Below, in pieces: positions 20,433 to 31,006 of a stretch of DNA of 64,000 bases. This stretch comes from Pinus tabuliformis (lineage: Eukaryota; Streptophyta; Pinopsida; Pinales; Pinaceae), in contig CM062816.1 in assembly GCA_031772625.1 (NCBI GenBank), forward strand, positions 1,668,779,058 through 1,668,843,057. Direction: 5' to 3'. Both the position numbers and the translations under genes were made by a program. Under the pieces are notes generated by a model. It ran no database searches and was not told the origin of the DNA. It worked only from the letters and a program-made list of their open reading frames with translations. How positions within the stretch are numbered: position 1 is the first letter of the stretch; each line of letters starts with the position of its first letter.

Positions 20433-20747
20433 CTATGTAAAATAATTTCTTCTCAGCACACTTATGACCTTTAGTGTAATTGCTATCACAACTGTCACAA
20501 AGCCCTTTTTCTCTTTTTTCTTCCATTTGTTGTGGCGTAAAAATTGTAGGTTGTGAAAGGCTAGGAGAAAAAACACTTCCATATTTATAGTTGTGAGTGG
20601 TAATTCCATAATTCCGCTTTCAATTTTTCTTGCCAACCTAAATGCCTTCTCCAATGGATTAGGTTCCCAAAGACGAACCTCATATTGAATGTTATCCTTT
20701 AAAGTCCCTATGAAGACATCAATGCTTTGCTTTTCTGGAATATCATT
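20433..20747 (-). pseudogene. Element A gag, zinc-knuckle side
   Basis: The open frame MEKAFRLARKIESGIMELPL matches element B near 51700-51790 (gag before its Cys/His finger). A stretch at 20440-20510 corresponds to B's FSCNIKYTKSHKCAEKK finger but is frameshifted. At 20747 gag is cut by a solo LTR and resumes at 22081. Confidence 0.65.
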
Positions 20748-20764
20748 TGTTGGAAATAATACTG

Positions 20765-20940
20765 AGAGGGGGGGGTGAATCAGTATTATCTAATTCTTTT
20801 AATGAACCTTCCTTATTTGATCTTTGAATTATATTTGCATGTCAGTACCATAAAATAATGTGCATGAACAAAGAAAACAGATAGTCACACCAAAGAACAC
20901 AAGATGTAAGGTGGAAACCCAATGTGGGTGAAAACCACCT
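20765..20940 (-). other. LTR 3' part with G-run and dyad
   Basis: On the plus strand CTGAGAGGGGGGGGTGAATCAG is followed by an imperfect inverted repeat GGTGGAAACCC / GGGTGAAAACCACC (20911-20940). Both features occur in degraded form in the element D LTR near 57880 and 58078. Confidence 0.55.
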
Positions 20941-21275
20941 GCTGCAATATGTCTCTATCTTCTTTCAAATTAGAAACTTCTTTTACAATGGTTTTGTACT
21001 GGTGCAGTCCTTTACCAGTACGCAGGCTGCAACCTGCAGAGAGCTACAACTCTCTCTCGTTTTCCAGTCTCTCCTGGAAGGGAGATACAACCCCCTACTT
21101 CTTTTCTTACAAGGACCACTTTTCATAAATTTTCAAACTAGATCCATAAGCATCAATTGATCATCAAGTATGAGAGAATCACCCAATCAACTGTAGTAAC
21201 TAGATCAACAGTAATAGGACCAAACCCAGAACACAACAATGATAAACAAAGATTTTAAGAGAAGGAAGCACCCTG

Positions 21276-21440
21276 CTCCACTGCTAGCCTGCTTCCGGAC
21301 TCACCCTGCTCAACTGCTAGCCTGCTTCCCGGACTCACCCTGCTCAACTGCTAGCCTGCTTCCCGGACTCACCCTGCTCAACTGCTAGCCTGCGTCCCGG
21401 ACGCACCTTGCTCAACTGATAGCCTGCGTCCCTCGCTCTG
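21276..21440. repeat. 34-bp GC-rich tandem repeat
   Basis: Unit starts CTCAACTGCTAGCCTGC are at 21276 (variant), 21309, 21343, 21377 and 21411, a 34-base period. Later units change GCTTCCCGGACTC to GCGTCCCGGACGC. The array sits inside the solo LTR. Reading frames through it are simple peptide repeats and not genes. Confidence 0.85.
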
Positions 21441-21452
21441 AGTCTATTGAAC

Positions 21453-21565
21453 TGCCTGCGTCCCGACGCACCTGAACCCTTCTGCGCCTGCGTCCCGACG
21501 CACCTGAACCCTTCTGCGCCTGCGTCCCGACGCACCTGAACCCTTCTGCGCCTGCGTCCCTCCGG
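21453..21565. repeat. 32-33-bp GC-rich tandem repeat, second array
   Basis: GCCTGCGTCCCGACGCACC followed by TGAACCCTTCT starts at 21453, 21486, 21518 and 21550 (partial). It shares GCCTGCGTCCCG with the first array, so both come from one ancestral unit. Each unit contains the palindrome GCGTCCCGACGC. Confidence 0.85.
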
Positions 21566-22080
21566 GCATAGATGATTTTAAGACTTCAGAAGTAACCCAG
21601 ATAGTCAGATCTATAGATCTGAACATGCGCCGAAGAGATCTCGATCCATCAGTAGATTCGCCTTGTTTAGATCTAGACCAGATCTAGCCCTCATAAGATA
21701 TTCAACCAAAACCATGCTTAAACCAAATGATCTCCTTTGCTTTATATAGGCAAGCTCCTCCTCAAATCATGGAACAATACCACGAGCCAACACCATAATA
21801 ACACAATACCGTCGGCTAGATACCAAGAGTAAAACACAAGAAACCCCCACGTGAGCTTTTCTCTACCTTGAAATGTGTGCACTGGGTGGACGCACCTCCT
21901 GAATGGCTGGCCTGCATCTCTGGACGCGGTCCCTGCAAGGTGTACCTGCGGGTACGCACCTTCTGAACTGATATCTTGCGTCCTTCTTATTTTTCAATAA
22001 AATGAGAGCCTTGTCATGGGAGTTGCCATCAAGTACAACATCTGTAACATATAGCCATACCAGAGAACATAATGCCAACA

Positions 22081-22397
22081 TCATTTACCCTTATATTCAA
22101 TTTTTGGAAGTCCTCAATGTGCTCTGCCATTGAACCCTTTTGTTTGAGACTTATCAATTGGCTAAAGAAGGTGTTTCTCTTTGTATCCTCATAATGTTCT
22201 ATCATTTCCTCCGTGAAAATTGACGAGGTGACAAGTGGTTTACGAGAAAAAAGACCTCTAAACCATAAAAATTGATTTGGTTCTAAGTATAGAGATGCAA
22301 TATTTACCTTTTGTAACAGTTGTACATCATGTATATCGCAATATTTCTCCATCTGTAGTATCCATGTTACGGGATCCTTTCCATCAAACTTCCTCAT
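22081..22397 (-). pseudogene. Element A gag, N-terminal side
   Basis: The frame starts MRKFDGKDPVTWILQMEKYC and continues DVQLLQKVNIASLYLEPNQF, FTEEMIEHYEDTKRN and LKQKGSMAEHIEDFQKLNIR, a typical plant Ty3/gypsy Gag capsid domain (Retrotrans_gag type). Gag forms the particle that packages element RNA. It continues after the solo LTR at 20747. A pre-capsid segment present in element B (MDTPSKPIEIS at about 52530-52561) is missing here. Confidence 0.85.
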
Positions 22398-22974
22398 ATT
22401 GATCCATTTCTTGATTTTAGGATCTCAATCTTGAATCTGTTTTATCTCTTAAATTTCAAATCTCCAAGGTCTGAAATTGCGATCTAAGGTAGCCCTCTGT
22501 GTCCTCTTTCCAATGCCACTAGTTTGATTGAAATTGGATTCTCCAAGAAAGAGTTATTCCCAATCTCCCAAGATGACCTGATTATATACTTTTTTCAGTA
22601 GAGTGAACTTGTACGAAGTTCCACGTGTTACTGTTTAGACCTTTGGACCTAAAACTGATACACAAAAAACTACAGGTCGTTCTCTTTTTGTAACATCTGA
22701 CGAAATTTCAATCTGATGCTCAGAAAAAAACAGTTATGAAGATTTTCCCCAAGTCACCTATTTGAGATATAATTCAAGATCCTGTAAAAACCCTAACTTC
22801 CTTGGATCATATATCCAAAAATATAGCGAGACAAGATCTGAAATTCAGACATGAGGTTCACAGAGAATTCGGTTCAAATGGGTTTTTTTTTTAGCTTCTC
22901 AAACGTTGCAGAAAGAAGTTATAAATAAAATTCCATGATGACCTATTTGGAGTAGTGAAACCATAGAATCCAAA
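22398..22974 (-). other. Element A 5' leader
   Basis: About 580 bases between primer site and gag, alignable with 55750-56310 in element B (shared CTTCCATGATGCC-like and GTGTCCTCTTTCCAA blocks). No gene is seen. Lack of the inverted-repeat block here shows that block is an insertion, or an expansion, in B. Confidence 0.65.
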
Positions 22975-22986
22975 TCTCTGATGCCA
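22975..22986 (-). promoter_or_regulatory. Element A primer binding site
   Basis: On the minus strand TGGCATCAGAGA lies two bases after the LTR end. It differs at two places from TGGTATCAGAGC, complementary to the 3' end of initiator Met-tRNA, the usual primer of plant LTR elements. Confidence 0.8.
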
Positions 22987-22988
22987 AA

Positions 22989-23321
22989 TGTTATGAAACC
23001 AACTCACAAAAAGATAGAAAAGATAGATCAACGACTTCAAAATCAGCCTCTTTGAGGGGGAAACCTCCTTTACATTACACAAATGAACAATTATTGGATT
23101 ATACAAATGACAAGACCTCCTTTATATATATAGGAGTCTAAGGGGTCTTAATATAATCAGAGCTGACATAACAATAATAATGTAAGGGCACAACGATAAC
23201 AATAGTGGGTTTCTATGGGGCACAATAATAACAATATGGGGATTACATGAGCACAACAATACAATAAAGGGGTTGCACTAATAACAATAAGGGGTTACAC
23301 TAGTAGTATAGGGACCTAACA
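22989..23321 (-). repeat. Element A 5' LTR
   Basis: It runs from TGTTATGAAACC to GACCTAACA on the plus strand (TG...CA), 333 bp. It matches the LTRs of element B but has an extra copy of the ATAACAATAAGGGG-type segment, which explains its greater length. TATATATAGGAG lies at about 23123-23137. Its partner 3' LTR is reduced to seven bases at 19558. Confidence 0.8.
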
Positions 23322-25780
23322 ATGCATACAACCGAACAACTACTAGGAACATCATGTACGACTCATAAGGAGCTAGAAAACACCAACCAACAAGAAAAAC
23401 ACAACCCAAAAGAGGAAAACAACCTATGGAAATCGAAAAACACTAAACCAATAAGAAAACCAACCAATTTGATGCCCCTTAACTTTGGTTATGTAGAATA
23501 ATTTTGAGTTAAAACTCATTTTAGGAATAGCTAACATTCAAACACCTATCCAAAGAAACTATAAGAAGATAGTACAATATTTATAAATTCCAAAAAAAGG
23601 AAACCATAGAGAGGAATAATATAAAAAACTAACGACCTACTAGCTAAAGAGATCTCCTAATGATTTTAGTATATTTATCTTTCTCTAAGATCCTAATGCC
23701 ACATCCTCAAGAGAGATATTTTATTGAAAATAGGATAACAAAACACCAATTAATATCCATCTTATTGAATTTACCAATCATTGATTGCAATCTAATAAGA
23801 GGTCCCCAAGTCCAAGACAATAGCACAGTCTTTTAGGAGATTAGATAAATTGATAGATAATCATTAACGTAGAAAGAAATTCTCAACAAAGGTGATGCCA
23901 ATTTGGTTTTCAGTAAGATTAAACTAGAACCTAAAGCTTTATATAAAATATCCAATTTGTAAACCAGCCAATCACATTATCTCAACTTGGCTAAGGCATT
24001 AATCAATATCCTATGATTTTTTTTTGGAATTTACCTCCAAGAAAAATACTTTTGCAAGAGGATATTGTTGTCTTGTGCTAAAAAAGCTAAGGTGAATCAT
24101 TTGATCAAAAATCATAAAGAGAGAAACAATACATCCTTGGTGGATAAAATTTCCAAAGAGATGGATCAATTCATCTCTCTAACTCTGATGCATTGATCAC
24201 AAAAGGTTGAATTTATAGAGAAGTAGGAAGATGATATTAAATAGATATGGTGTGAGTATTTACTCCTTAGATTAAACAAAAATAAGGGCACATTACCTTC
24301 AATATTTGGGAATTCAAGAGTCTAATTTAAATTAAGTTGTTATTAGTCACATAGTTCTCACCTGCATCTTTATAATTTTTGTCATATTAGTTTGGACAAT
24401 TTTCCCAATTCACTGAATTGCATTTACACAAAGTTCATTTTCAACTCCTATGGACATGATAATGTGTTTACATTCCATGGATTATTGTGATGGTCTTATT
24501 GGAATCTATATCAACATGAATATGATGCCACGTACAATAAAAAGATAACATGTGTGGCCTAATTAAAAATGGAAAGACAAACCGATTCTAGTACTATCAA
24601 AGATTCTATCTTCTCTGATAAGATATCATCTAAGACTTTGTTATTGACATTTATCCTAAGATTTTATATTAGATCTTTCTAACTATAGTCTCCAATAATG
24701 GAAAAACATCTTGAATGGTAAGTTAATCTGGTATAAATAATTTCTTCACTTTGATTCAACTAAAACTAGTTGTAGCTACCATGGAAAAAAACCCAATATC
24801 AATCAAAGATATCAGGGAACTCCTATAACATCCTAGGTTTCCACGAAAGGTCCTTTAATGATGTTATATTGTACAAGTACACAACAATTATTATGGTCAT
24901 TGTTGTTCAAATGGATTATGTTTTTGAAGGGACTATTAGTGATATTTACTGGTTTTCCTCATCCATGAGACTAAATATTACAAGTTCAAAAGATTGCTCA
25001 TTTATGAAAATTATATCTTGGATTGTTGAGCATCTACTTTATCATAAACAAAGGTATACAATATCCATACCCACCAATTTTCTCCTCTATTTTATTTACC
25101 TTCACCAATGGTCCTCACAAAAACATTGTCCATCCTTGAAATGACGAAAATGGTTTGCATCCCTAACGTTGATTTCTCATGTAGTAATTTTGGAGATGAA
25201 CACATAATTTTCAAGATTTTCAGGCTCTAATTCAAACAAGTGCTCTAGCACATGTTTGAGTTACTCTGTATTGTAGTGAGTTCTATAGGCACCAAGTAAT
25301 CTCCCCATACACTTACACTAGGTTTGACATTCATGTCTTTTACAAATTCATATGCATAAGTCAGGTGCCTTGCATGGCCAAGAAGGTCAACCATGCAGGT
25401 ATAGTGCTCCAAGCCTAGTAGGATATATCAAGAATTGGACTTCCTTGTTAGTGTTTTGGTTCAAACAAGGAATAATACTTTTGAGCATTCTGACAATATT
25501 TTCTGAAGATAATTAGTGGCTAAGTTACTAGTACCTTGGGAAAGGAGCATACAACTGCTAGGAAAAAAACACATATTTAAATGTTTGGCATTACATATGA
25601 GTAAACTGAGAACTAAATAGACATAGTTAGCTTAAATAGTGTCTTTATGGAAAGTAACAATGGTTAAGTACCTAAAGATTATGAATCTCGAAAGCAATTG
25701 ATTGAAGCAACAATACAAGCAACTTTTAGATCAAGAAGACATTTATCAAGTGGTCTAAAAATCATGGATCTAGAGAGTAC
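23322..25780. other. AT-rich region without identified genes
   Basis: I see no polymerase or Gag motif, no LTR pair and no array. An open frame at 24869-25144 on the plus strand (91 codons, Ile/Ser/Tyr-rich) has no recognisable domain and is probably chance. The stretch may be an eroded LINE but this could not be shown. Confidence 0.35.
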
Positions 25781-26690
25781 CCAATAAAATCGGGGATATT
25801 TAACTAAGATGGAAGAAAACCAAGTTGGAGAAAGAGTGATGTGGATTCAGGTAGTGTGGAAGTTAGTGTGCCCTTTAGAAGTCAATATTTTTCTATTGTT
25901 AGCTCTATAGGGGGGATTGGGAAACTATTGATCACTTGTTTATTTCTTGTGATTTCTTTAGAGTAATATTGGTTGAAGTGATTCAAATGAATGAAAAAGA
26001 AAACAAGTGGGAGTAAAGGACTTTGTTGGATTGCTTTCATTCTTGGAATGGAGGCATGTATGAAAAATATTTAGGGGCTTTACCATGTTATGTGTTTCAG
26101 GTATTTGGACCTCAAGGAACAAAATCATATTCCAAGGAGCAGGGTTCAATCCAACACAAATAGCTCATAAAATCAAAAGTGCATGTGACAGTGGTTGGAA
26201 TCATTGAAAGAAAATTTTGCTAGAACTCAAAAAGAATCTTTTATATATTATGATTAGACCTGGGCCTTTTTTAATGGAGCCTTCCACTGTTGTCTAGGTG
26301 TGGGTGGGGTTGATGTTGTGTTGTTTCTTAATCAATCTCATTTCCTCAATTTGAAACTAGTTGATGGAAATGGTACATATAATAGGGCTCAACTATTTTG
26401 CATGTGGCTCGTCCTCAAAATAATAATAGCTAAAAGCTTAAAACATTTGTGAGTCTTTGGAGATTCCAAACTAATGTTGAATTGTGAAAAAATGAATACA
26501 AAGTTGACAATTTGAGCTTAGAACCTATAAATTTGACACAAGTGCAAGAGGTTAAGAGGTATTTTGATGAAGTTTCTTTTTTCATGTTTGTTGAGAAATA
26601 AACTCACTAGTTGATCATTTATCTAAAGAAGCTATTTCTTATGCAGGAGTTTCTCATTTTTGAGAGTAGGAGATCAGGGAATGTTTATAG
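25780..26690 (+). pseudogene. LINE ORF2 C-terminal remnant: zf-RVT-like and RNase H domains
   Basis: Plus-strand frames give DWETIDHLFISCDFF, the conserved end of the zinc-binding region after plant LINE reverse transcriptase, and from about 26257 AFFNGAF, VGGVDVVLFLNQSHF, TYNRAQLF and VFGDSKLML, an RNase H-like (RVT_3) fold with Asp, Glu-to-Gln and Asp positions. Many stops and frameshifts mark it as old. Plant L1-type elements carry this RNase H downstream of RT. The RT itself was not found upstream. Confidence 0.65.
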
Positions 26691-27480
26691 GTCTTAGTTT
26701 CTGAGACAAACTTGTACTGATAAAGGGCCACTTTTCCAATTGAAGTTCATTCACAATGGTTTGGATTTAAGGCTTCAATTAACCATATTGGATAGTATTT
26801 TTTTTTACGGGCAATCATTTACCAAATTTTGAGCATAGTCTTATTTACATTGCATTCCAATCCATAGTGAAGTAAGTGAATAATTTGATTACAGGGGTCA
26901 TATTAGGTTGTAGAATCGAAAAAGAGGATGAGCATTACACGGGAAATGTAATAAGTCGTGTAGAAAAGAAATGGTTTACAAAGATAATCTTACAATTTTT
27001 TAAATGATAAAAAAAACTATAACAAATTTGACATCCTTCCCTATAGGAAGAGGCAAATTAGCTAATGTAAAAAGCATTAAACAAAGACATAAACATTAAA
27101 CATAGTCATGCCAACACCATAACTAAGGGGAAAATGAATTCAATTGACGGTAGAGAAGGACGAGGGTTAGTTTACGCTGAAAGGAAAGCACGTTGGTTGG
27201 CCAAAGATTTGATAATTTGAAGCAGGTAGTTAAGCTCCAGCTGGAGCAACAAAGCAATATCCTGCTCCTTGCTTTAAGTTAGGAATGGAGCAACGAAGGG
27301 GATTTTCTATTTAGTTTTACAATGTTTATTCTTTGCAATCCAAACACAAATTAGTTGTTTTTTGTTTCAATCTCTTTGTGAGTTTTTTCGGTCTTGCTGC
27401 ATGAACTCACTCCCCCAATGTAGAAGGAACATGGTCGGGCAAGTGTCGACGCTGGATCGACATTTCAGATAAGCAATTAG
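26691..27480. other. Unassigned AT-rich spacer
   Basis: No gene or repeat recognised. A short dyad AGCTCCAGCTGGAGC lies at about 27233-27247. Confidence 0.35.
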
Positions 27481-27485
27481 TGGTC

Positions 27486-27720
27486 ATTGTGGAGGGACGA
27501 TAATCCTGCTAGAAGCACAAGGGTCTCCTCCTCAGGGGTTTATTGTTGCCATAGTCGAGAAGGTTCGTTGGTTTTGGTAGTCATGGACATGACAATCCCA
27601 CTAAAAGCACACAGGGTTCAACCCCAAGGGTTTACAGTGGCCATAATTGAGAAGGCCAACTAGTTTTGGCAGTCGTCAAGACCAAATAAACACGTCAGTT
27701 GCTTTTGGCAATAGTGGCAG
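27486..27720. repeat. Imperfect direct repeat, about 100 bp
   Basis: Blocks GACGATAATCC...AGAAGCACAAGGGTCTC...GGGGTTTA...CCATAGTCGAGAAGG (27500-27570) and GACAATCCC...AAAAGCACACAGGGTTC...AGGGTTTA...CCATAATTGAGAAGG (27590-27655) are aligned, and AGTTGCTTTTGGCAATAG starts a third, partial unit. Function is unknown. Confidence 0.6.
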
Positions 27721-28089
27721 CCCATGCAAAAATTTCAATGGTAGTTTTGTAAAAAAAACACGTAGTATAATAGTTCCTCATAATCCACCAAAAAAATGAA
27801 TACATCTTTATGCTCCAATAAATATGTCATTATAATATGTATAATCTACCATAACAACTTGAAATTGTCCATTGATAAAATCACAAAGAAAATTAAGAAT
27901 ATATAGAGTCAAAACCTAACGAATTGTAATCAATATAAATATCAATTGCAATAATCCTGCCTAACTTATAAAATGACCTTTCAGCGGCTGGTTTTCCTTT
28001 CCGTCATTTGACTTAATAATGTTTGCACTCACACGGATTCCATCAACTAGTGGATGCGCCGTCTGAGTCAGATTGTTATCCTCCACATG

Positions 28090-28460
28090 AATACTTCCAC
28101 CACGAAATTCTCTTCCACGTGGCCGTTACCCAGCCGCCACATAACCTACGCCGCTACAGTTTTCTTAGCCGTAAACTTGGAAAGGAGTAATTCACCCACG
28201 TGCTCCCTATTTCGAAACTACATTCATTAAATTTTACAACTATCTAAGCAATCCGTTTGCGAATAAATGTGAGTATTTGGCCGTTGGTTCAAAGTTTTGA
28301 TTAAATCGTTGTTAAATTTTAATTAGGAGACTGTTGAAATACCGTCAGTGGGAGTACGTGGACAAGAATATGATGCATCAACGAACTAACATTTTCCAAT
28401 GTTATGTCTAAACAGTGCAGCGACGTGGGGGTATGTGGTGGGTGAAGAAGGGCCACGTGT
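28090..28460. promoter_or_regulatory. Cluster of G-box (CACGTG) elements in a GC-richer block
   Basis: CACGTG occurs at 28116-28121, 28197-28202 and 28454-28459, with ACGTGG-type words between. G-boxes bind plant bZIP and bHLH factors. The block is less AT-rich than its surroundings and could be a relic promoter, but no coding sequence follows on either side, and the third site is inside a local duplication. Confidence 0.35.
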
Positions 28461-28822
28461 AATGGATTTATTTGATTTGGAAATGCATGTGGTATGTTTC
28501 AAGAGGGTCAGTTTTTGATGTAGACCGTGCATTTATTGATAGATGAAATTAGTGAAGATAAACAAATATATAATTTGCTAATGGGCATTAAATGAGCGGG
28601 GCTGTATATGCCTATTGTTGGATTATTGATTTACCAAGATTTAATGGTAGGCTATGCTAACCGTTAGATTTTGCATATGCTTAAGTCTAACCCGTGGCAT
28701 AGCCCAATATTAATAGATAGATATCACAGTGCATATTGATAGCCATCTCTAAGAGTGGAGTGATGATTAAATCAAATGAAAAAAAAAACAAAAAAAAAAA
28801 AACAAAAAGTTGTAGTTTTTTT
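28434..28822. repeat. Direct duplication, copy 1
   Basis: TGTGGTGGGTGAAGAAGGGC starts this copy, which ends in TTGTAGTTTTTTTT. It shares long blocks with 28842-29354, including CATTAAATGAGCGGGGCTG, GCATAGCCCAATATTAAT and GATAGCCATCT. Between the copies there are only about 20 bases. Confidence 0.75.
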
Positions 28823-28841
28823 TGTACATTGTACTATCTAA

Positions 28842-29354
28842 TGTGGTGGGTGAAGAAGGGCCACGTGGAATGGATTTATTCGATTTGGAAATGCATGTGG
28901 TATGTTCCAAGAGGGTTAGCCTCTGATGTACACTGCACATTTATTGATAGATAGAGTCAGTGAGGGCAAACAAATATACAGTTTGCCAATGGGTATTAAA
29001 TGAGTGGGGTTGTATATGCCCATTGTTGGATTATTAAATGAGTGGGGTTGTATATGCCCACTGTTGGATTATTGACCTACCAAAATTTAATGATAGGCAT
29101 ATACAACCTTGCTCATTTAATGTTCATTGATAGGCTAATTATTTTCAGTGCCAATATACATTGTGCTATCTATTGTGGGGTAATATATGCTAACGACTAG
29201 ATTTTGCACTTTCTTAAATCTAACCCTGGGCATAGCCCAACATTAATTGACAGATATCCATTAATTGACAGATATCACAGTATATTGATAGCCATCTATG
29301 AGAGTCAAGTGATGATTAAATCAAATAAGTAAAAGACAAATTGTAGTTTCTTTT
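28842..29354. repeat. Direct duplication, copy 2, with internal tandem repeats
   Basis: The same order of blocks as copy 1, but longer by two internal repeats: a 36-bp-type unit ATTAAATGAGTGGGGTTGTA present twice in tandem (28995-29071), an inverted fragment of it (about 29093-29125), and ATTGACAGATATC repeated at about 29252 and 29266. These expansions point to repeated slippage. Confidence 0.7.
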
Positions 29355-29763
29355 CTATTTTTTTAATCATGATTTTTGTTAATTTTTTTGTTTTTTACTT
29401 ATTTATTTAAATAATATATATTTATTTGAAATTCAGTAAGAATGTATTGGATTTTTTTTTAATATTATTTAGTATAAAAAATACTAAATTTATTTATATA
29501 TTTAAACTTATATTTTTAAATAATAAAAATTCTTATGGTTATTAATATTATTAAATTTTAATCATAAAAGAATCAAAACTTAGAGCAATTAGATTAACAT
29601 AAAATTATTCCTTCTTTATTTTTCAACCAAAATCAAAAATTTCTTTTCTTTTTCTATCAAATAAAAATTTAGTGATAAAAATATATTTTTATATTTATCA
29701 TTTAAATTTTGTACAAAGCCAAATATATAAGTATCATATTTTTTTCATAAATTTGTTTTATTT
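29355..29763. other. Very AT-rich DNA, nothing identified
   Basis: Runs of A and T with no open frame or motif of note. Confidence 0.5.
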
Positions 29764-29781
29764 AACTTTTATATAAGATAT

Positions 29782-29909
29782 GCATATATTTCTCTGGTTT
29801 TTATCTGTTTTTGCCGTGGGTCTCCAGGCAATTCGGTTATGCTGTATTCATAGACATTATATTTCCCGTAATATAATATATATGGTTTTTTTTCTTCTGA
29901 AAAAAAAAA
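29782..29909 (+). mobile_element. 5'-truncated LINE tail with 18-bp target duplication
   Basis: The 128-bp insert contains GCCGTGGGTCTCCAGGCAAT, GGTTATGCTGTATTCATAGA and ends TTTTTCTTCTG plus an A tail. It is flanked by AACTTTTATATAAGATAT at 29764-29781 and 29910-29927, a perfect 18-bp repeat. A poly-A end, severe 5' truncation and a long target duplication are the signature of LINE retrotransposition. The CTTCTGAAAA end resembles the 3' end of the LINE at 31007. Confidence 0.85.
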
Positions 29910-29927
29910 AACTTTTATATAAGATAT

Positions 29928-31006
29928 AGATAATTAGAAATTGAAAGTCAATCGAATTAAAAATTTCATATATATTTTTAAATAAAAAAAATTCTAATGA
30001 TAATTTTCTTTTATATTTATCATCACTTTTAGATTAGAAGTCTTGCCTAAGGCTTTACCATAAATATTTATATATTACCACATTTATTTAGTTTAATTTA
30101 GTTGAGCTATCCAACATAATCGAAATTCATAGCCATCCTTCCGCATAACCTACCAAGTTCTTGATAACGAGGAAGAACTAAACCTTACCTTTGCTAAATA
30201 ATTGTGACAGAACCATAGCCAAGAATAGTGATGCAGCAAAGACATAAATAAGAGGCACACGTACTCAGGGAGAAAGCCAAAGGAACATAGAGCACATAGA
30301 AAAAATTAATGTTAAATGGATTATGGAAATGAATTAATATTAAAAATTAATGATTTAATGTTGGAAAAAATTATATATGTAATAAAAAATACTAGAATTT
30401 CAAAATGAGTAACTCATTAGAGCATAAGAGAGACCCAGCATTGTGGGGATCAAAGTATAAGTATATATATATATATCACCACACATGACGTAGCATTGCC
30501 CCTTAAGTTATGCATTAATGATCAGTGGCAATATTATATTCTCTTGTAATAGTTTTGATCTTGGTTCAAGGACTTAATAGGCTTTATGTCCCATGGGTAG
30601 ATTAATTTGTAGTTTTTAAATTTGATTAATGGGGTAGCAGGAGAAGTGTAATATGTTGATTTTGTATTTATATGTTAAATATAATTTTGAATAGAAAAAA
30701 TAATGGATAGATATTAAGTTTTAGAAATTTTATTTTTAATATTGAAAGAAATAATATTTTGTGATGTTTAATTTTTTTAATTAATTGATAAAAATATTTT
30801 ATTATTATTAATAAAATTGTTTTTATAACTAGAAAAATTACTAATTAAATTAAATTTATGTTCATATAATATAAAATTGATTTTAAAAATTATTACTATA
30901 ATAATTTTTATACAAAATCTCACCACTCATAGAAAAAATGCATACTTCTCGTATAAAGTTCTAACACAACTATCATCCATTAAAATGTACCAAAACACAC
31001 ATTGTC
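29928..31006. other. AT-rich spacer
   Basis: No gene identified. A (TA)n tract is at about 30461-30475. Confidence 0.5.

Larger units (their letters stand above)
20748..22080 (-). mobile_element. Solo LTR of a SIRE-like copia element, 1333 bp, inside element A gag
   Basis: The insert starts TGTTGG and ends CCAACA, a perfect 6-bp terminal inverted repeat, and is flanked by TCATT at 20743-20747 and again at 22081-22085. Orientation is minus: TGTTGGCATTATG begins the LTR at 22080, CCTATATAAAG lies at about 21741-21751, and the end has CACCCCCCCCTCTCAG like the LTR beside the primer site of copia element D near 57870. No coding interior remains. It includes two GC-rich minisatellites. Confidence 0.85.

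Noticed and set aside
21344-21626. Gly/Arg-rich repeat proteins (GRDAGAEGF-like)
   Set aside because: They are translations of the 32-34-bp minisatellites in an LTR.
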